From Lachnospiraceae bacterium (GTDB lineage: Bacteria; Bacillota; Clostridia; Lachnospirales; Lachnospiraceae): DNA of 55,553 bases. Within the stretch, counting starts at the first letter, position 1. Every line of letters begins with the position of its first letter. Positions 52,108 through 55,553 of this stretch are shown piece by piece. The notes below the pieces were generated by a model that saw only the letters and a program-made list of their open reading frames with translations, did not search any database and was not told the origin of the DNA. Position numbers and translations under genes: made by a program. The DNA lies in the NCBI GenBank assembly GCA_030527685.1, contig JAUNAG010000002.1, positions 1 through 55,553 of the forward strand, read 5' to 3'.

Positions 52108-54093
52108 TTGAAAACTTCAAAACATCATTCCGGCCCGGCAGTGCCTGCTGTTTTCACACTGCTGGCGGCAGTTCTGACCCTGCTGCCCTTCTTCATCCGT
52201 CCGGTCTATTTCATGGTCGCGGATGACTATCTTCTGAATTATATTGCGAACGGTTCCTACGGAAAGGACGGAAGCGCGCATCTGGTCTACATCCGGATCG
52301 TCCTCGGCGGACTTCTGAAAGGTCTGTACACGCTGACCACGGCAGTCAACTGGTTCCTGGTTCTGCTGCTCGTTCTGCTGATTGTATCCTTCGCCGTTCT
52401 CTACTGTGTTGTCCTGCGCAGCACGGGACATCTTCTCCCGCTGCTGCCACTCATGGTCATCAACCTCTCCGTACCGGTCTTCTTCCTGACCTACACCGCG
52501 GTGGCCTTCATTGTCTGTGCAGCCGGCGCAGGACTCTGGTATCTCTTCTTCCTGCATGGAACAACCCGGAAGCGTAATGCCTTCGTCGGAAGCATCCTGA
52601 TCGTAACGGCGCTCTGCCTGCGTGCGGATTCCGTTGTTCCGACTCTGCTCCTCTGCTCGCCGCTGTTCCTGCATCTGCTTGTCAGCGCCGTTAAGGAAGG
52701 ACGCCTGAAGAGTCCGAAAGCGTTTGCATCCGTTGTGAAAAATGCATGCCTCCCGCTTTTGCTTCTTGCAGCACTCCTGATTTCCACCGGTGCCGCAGAG
52801 CGCTATGCCTATTCCGATCCCGGCTGGCGTGATTTCCTGGATTATACCAATGCCAGAGCCGCCGTCGTCGATTATGCCGGAGCCGATTACAGCACCTATG
52901 CAGATGCATTTGCCGAAATCGGACTTTCCGAGCTCGACTACAACCTGCTTCGCGCATGGAAGTACTGTGAGAAGCCTGTGTATTCAAAAGAAGTTCTGGA
53001 AGCAGCCGCAAAGATCGGTTCCGATGCCGTCACATTGCAGAAGCGCATCAATTACGCAAAGAGCTCCTACACCCTGCCGAACTGCATGCTGTTCCTGCTT
53101 CCGGTTCTGCTCCTGCTGATCCTGATGCTTCTGTACCCGGGCTATCCGGCAGCTGCCGGACTGCTGACAATCTTCTTCTATGAAGGCGTCACCTGGGCAC
53201 TGATCTTCATCCGCATGCGCTACGTGATCCGTGTCGCCGTTCCGCTCTGCATGATTGCGGCATTCGCACTCTGCATGCTGCGGCCGAAAAAGAAGGATGC
53301 CGAGGATGCTTCCGCAGAGACAGAGAATGCAGAAACCGATGCCGTCGAAGTCTATCGCTTCGAGGAAATCCCGGAAGAGCAGGCAGCCGAGGCAGCAGAT
53401 CTTTCCGAAGTCCAGGCTTCTGAAGATGAATTTTACTCAGATATTTCTGCTTACCAAAACAGCTCCGCAGACGTGAATGCAGAGGTCAAAGCGGAAAATG
53501 AAATTCCGTACTGCGAAACACGTGAATACAAGCGCGCTCTTTTAGTTCTGCGTATCTTCCGTTATGCAGCCGCACTCCTGCTTGTTGTAATCGCTGCGGC
53601 AGGCGGCCTCCTCTTTATTAAGGATTATCGTGCCAACAACTGGGTCTCCCGTGTTCCGCACGATGGTTATCCGAAGGTGCAGGTCACAGAGGCCATCTAC
53701 GAGGATCAGGATACACTCTATGTCATCGATGCAGGTCTTTTAAGCATCCTGTACTACTTCGGCACAGAGGCCAAGGATGTCCTGACAACCGACCGCTTCG
53801 CCAACGTAGCAAGAAGCGGAAGCTGGGACAGCTTCTCTCCGCGCTACTACAATCAGGTCGGCAGCTATCTGACCGATCCGGATCGTCTTCTCTCCGGTCT
53901 CGGAACTGAAAAACAGCTTGCCTATGTTGCGACAGCCGAAGGTGCGATGCGCCAGTTTGTCACAGAACAGACAGGCAGGACTTATGAACCGGAAATCCGT
54001 GAGTTCCCGGATATGAGCACCAAGATCTACCGCTATCACGAAAAGACAGAAGGCAAAGAAAAGAAGAAGGACACTGATAAAAAACAGCCCTGA
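52108..54093 (+). CDS. Large polytopic GT-C-like membrane protein
   Basis: The product has 661 residues from TTG at 52108, which has AGGAG seven bases upstream. The in-frame ATG at 52084 has none. About ten helices (residues 10-380) include an early MVADDYLLNYIANGSYG loop with the Asp pair expected in GT-C enzymes. A long acidic linker (about 395-480) leads to one more helix (about 495-515) and a soluble domain ending in a Lys-rich tail. A TATAAT (52061-52066) precedes it. Divergent from the Dlt-like operon, so a joint envelope role is plausible. Confidence 0.7.
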   Translation: MKTSKHHSGPAVPAVFTLLAAVLTLLPFFIRPVYFMVADDYLLNYIANGSYGKDGSAHLVYIRIVLGGLLKGLYTLTTAVNWFLVLLLVLLIVSFAVLYCVVLRSTGHLLPLLPLMVINLSVPVFFLTYTAVAFIVCAAGAGLWYLFFLHGTTRKRNAFVGSILIVTALCLRADSVVPTLLLCSPLFLHLLVSAVKEGRLKSPKAFASVVKNACLPLLLLAALLISTGAAERYAYSDPGWRDFLDYTNARAAVVDYAGADYSTYADAFAEIGLSELDYNLLRAWKYCEKPVYSKEVLEAAAKIGSDAVTLQKRINYAKSSYTLPNCMLFLLPVLLLLILMLLYPGYPAAAGLLTIFFYEGVTWALIFIRMRYVIRVAVPLCMIAAFALCMLRPKKKDAEDASAETENAETDAVEVYRFEEIPEEQAAEAADLSEVQASEDEFYSDISAYQNSSADVNAEVKAENEIPYCETREYKRALLVLRIFRYAAALLLVVIAAAGGLLFIKDYRANNWVSRVPHDGYPKVQVTEAIYEDQDTLYVIDAGLLSILYYFGTEAKDVLTTDRFANVARSGSWDSFSPRYYNQVGSYLTDPDRLLSGLGTEKQLAYVATAEGAMRQFVTEQTGRTYEPEIREFPDMSTKIYRYHEKTEGKEKKKDTDKKQP

Positions 54094-54123
54094 TCTCTGT
54101 GCAATGCAAACTGCCAACACATA

Positions 54124-54174
54124 AAACAGGCGGATCATCCGATCGGTTCCCCCGATCCGGATGATCCGCCTGTT
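54124..54174 (+). terminator. Terminator of the GT-C-like gene
   Basis: AAACAGGCGGATCATCC and GGATGATCCGCCTGTTT form a long perfect stem. The loop holds a second small inverted repeat (GATCGG/CCGATC). Confidence 0.9.
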
Positions 54175-54267
54175 TCGTTTGGGAGGTCTTTCAAAGTTTT
54201 TACAAGCTCTGACGGGCTTTAAACTTCAGACTCAGATTTTAGCTTTGGACTCCTGATTTTCTGTCCT

Positions 54268-55485
54268 TCAGATTTTTCCCTCTCTCTTCTTCTCGAGGCG
54301 GTTGACGATCACGCAGCAGGAAGCGTCGCCCGTGATATTGACAACGGTACGGCCCATATCGAAGATTCGGTCTACGCCTGCGACAAGGGCAATACCTTCA
54401 ACCGGAAGTCCGACAGAGGCAAGAACCATAGCGAGCATAACCATGCCGGCACCCGGGACACCTGCCGTTCCGATGGAGGCAAGTGTAGCCGTCAGAACGA
54501 TGGTCATCATCTGCGGCAGTGTCAGATTGATGCCGTAGCAGGATGCAATGAAGATTGCACAGACACCCTGATAGATGGCAGTTCCGTCCATGTTGATGGT
54601 GGCACCGAGCGGAAGTACAAAGGATGAAATTTCACGATCAACTCCAAGCTTCTCTGTACACTCCAGGTTGATCGGAAGTGTTCCTACTGAGGATGCTGAT
54701 GAGAAGGCAAAGATGATTGCCGGCAGCATTTCCTTAAAGAATTTCGCCGGGCTCATGCCGCCCATTGTCTTGACTGCCGTTGAATACACCACGAGGGAGT
54801 GCACGATATAGCAGATATAAGCGGTCAGAAGGACCATAGCCAGAGAGCCGATGATCTGCGGTCCGTTCGATGCGACAACCGGACATAAGAGACAGAATAC
54901 ACCAATCGGTGACAGCTTCAGAATCATCTCCATACACTTCATGAAAACATCATTCAGCGTTGTAATGCCTTCGATAATTTTTTCATTTTTCGGTCCGATC
55001 AGAATGATCGAGAAGCCGATCAGAAGTGCCATGACGATGATCTGCAGCATATTTGCGTTGACCAGCGGCGACACAATGTTGCTCGGGAAGATGTTGACCA
55101 GCGTATCCATAAACGGCGTCGGTGCGGCAGCTTCATAGCTCAGTTCTGTCGTGGCAATAGCGGGGAAAAGTCCCTTAAACAGGTTGCCGCCGATCAGACC
55201 GACGATAATGGCAAATGCTGTTGTGCACAGATAGTAAACGACTGTCTTCAAACCGACTGAGCCGACCTTGCGGATATCCTGCATGGAAATGATACCGCAC
55301 ATAATCGAGAACAGGACAATCGGTACGACGATGAATTTCAGCAGGTTCAGGAAGATCGTTCCGAACGGCTTGATGTAGGAGTTGGCAAATGCTGCCTGCG
55401 GCTGCAGCAGGAGGCCGGCAATGATGGCAGCCACCAAAGCAATGAAGATCTGCGCAGCGAGTGACATGGTCTTTTTCTCTTTCAT
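54268..55485 (-). CDS. Dicarboxylate/amino-acid:cation symporter (DAACS)
   Basis: The product has 405 residues from the ATG at 55485 with GGAGG six bases upstream. An earlier ATG (55509) has none. Eight helices and two re-entrant loops of the GltPh fold are indicated by FAFSSASSVGTLPINLE (hairpin 1 serines), LPLGATINMDGTAIYQG (NMDGT motif in helix 7), and ASIGTAGVPGAGMVMLAMV (hairpin 2). GVDRIFDMGRTVVNITGD is helix 8 with the substrate-contact Asp and Arg region. It imports glutamate, aspartate or C4-dicarboxylates with Na+ or H+. A C4 substrate would feed the fumarate module. Confidence 0.92.
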   Translation of the reverse strand: MKEKKTMSLAAQIFIALVAAIIAGLLLQPQAAFANSYIKPFGTIFLNLLKFIVVPIVLFSIMCGIISMQDIRKVGSVGLKTVVYYLCTTAFAIIVGLIGGNLFKGLFPAIATTELSYEAAAPTPFMDTLVNIFPSNIVSPLVNANMLQIIVMALLIGFSIILIGPKNEKIIEGITTLNDVFMKCMEMILKLSPIGVFCLLCPVVASNGPQIIGSLAMVLLTAYICYIVHSLVVYSTAVKTMGGMSPAKFFKEMLPAIIFAFSSASSVGTLPINLECTEKLGVDREISSFVLPLGATINMDGTAIYQGVCAIFIASCYGINLTLPQMMTIVLTATLASIGTAGVPGAGMVMLAMVLASVGLPVEGIALVAGVDRIFDMGRTVVNITGDASCCVIVNRLEKKREGKI

Positions 55486-55506
55486 ATGAGCCTCCTTTTT
55501 TGTCTG

Positions 55507-55535
55507 CAAATATTCGATATTCGCATGAATATTTG
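55507..55535. promoter_or_regulatory. Inverted repeat upstream of the DAACS gene
   Basis: CAAATATTC (55507-55515) and GAATATTTG (55527-55535) are separated by 11 bases, 22 bases before the start codon. It may be an operator or leader hairpin. Confidence 0.5.
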
Positions 55536-55553
55536 TACGATATTGAGGTAATC

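Noticed and set aside
1-55553. CRISPR arrays, tRNA or rRNA genes, prophage or transposase genes
   Set aside because: Read through on both strands; no regularly spaced repeats, tRNA cloverleaf cores or mobile-element proteins were recognised.

Overview
The window reads as chromosomal DNA of an anaerobic, fermentative member of the Bacillota, probably a gut-type Erysipelotrichales or Lachnospirales relative. This rests on strong GGAGG ribosome sites, FMN and tetrahydrofolate riboswitches in front of ECF vitamin transporters, a DUF4317 protein, a Dlt-type cell-envelope cluster, type-2 GalT and the absence of respiratory membrane complexes. The taxonomic call is inference only. No rRNA, tRNA, CRISPR array, phage or insertion sequence was seen.

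Layout. 1-2.7 kb (+): a GPH-type sugar symporter cut by the left edge and an OFA-type MFS transporter. 2.8-8.5 kb (-): one long operon with a short sigma-like protein, ddl, murF, a secreted barnase-type RNase, its barstar inhibitor, an RluA-type pseudouridine synthase and a MerR regulator. 8.7-12.6 kb: mscL, FMN riboswitch plus ribU, metY, nagB. 12.7-17.5 kb: a COG2509-type flavoprotein, a Na/Pi transporter with PhoU domain plus a tiny membrane protein, and a half-length DUF4317 protein. 17.5-22.4 kb: ROK sugar kinase, AraC regulator and divergent galT-galK. 22.5-28.9 kb (-): an RCC1-like lipoprotein, three flavin/redox enzymes, a PsiE-like membrane protein and an SPFH protein with an Arc-like partner. 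29.1-31.4 kb (-): THF riboswitch, folT, folC. 31.4-34.7 kb: HAD phosphatase, DUF554, a PucR regulator and a divergent 53-residue gene.

34.9-45.7 kb (-) is the most interesting part: fumC, then hdrB-hdrC-hdrA-flxD-flxC-flxB-flxA, then frdB-frdA. All subunits of a soluble NADH-oxidising Flx-Hdr flavin/iron-sulfur complex are encoded in an almost gapless, overlapping operon. It is followed in the same orientation by a fumarate reductase pair with no membrane anchor and preceded by fumarase. The simplest reading is a cytoplasmic malate-to-succinate branch in which NADH-dependent fumarate reduction could be coupled, by flavin-based electron bifurcation, to ferredoxin reduction. The coupling is inference. 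A 93-bp direct repeat rich in hairpins lies between flxA and frdB, and a second palindrome cluster lies between fumC and hdrB.

46-54 kb: a Dlt-like acyl-activation and transfer operon (adenylation enzyme, SGNH protein, MBOAT acyltransferase, GT-C-like membrane protein, carrier protein) divergent from another large GT-C-like membrane protein. The window ends with a dicarboxylate/amino-acid:cation symporter gene (54.3-55.5 kb).
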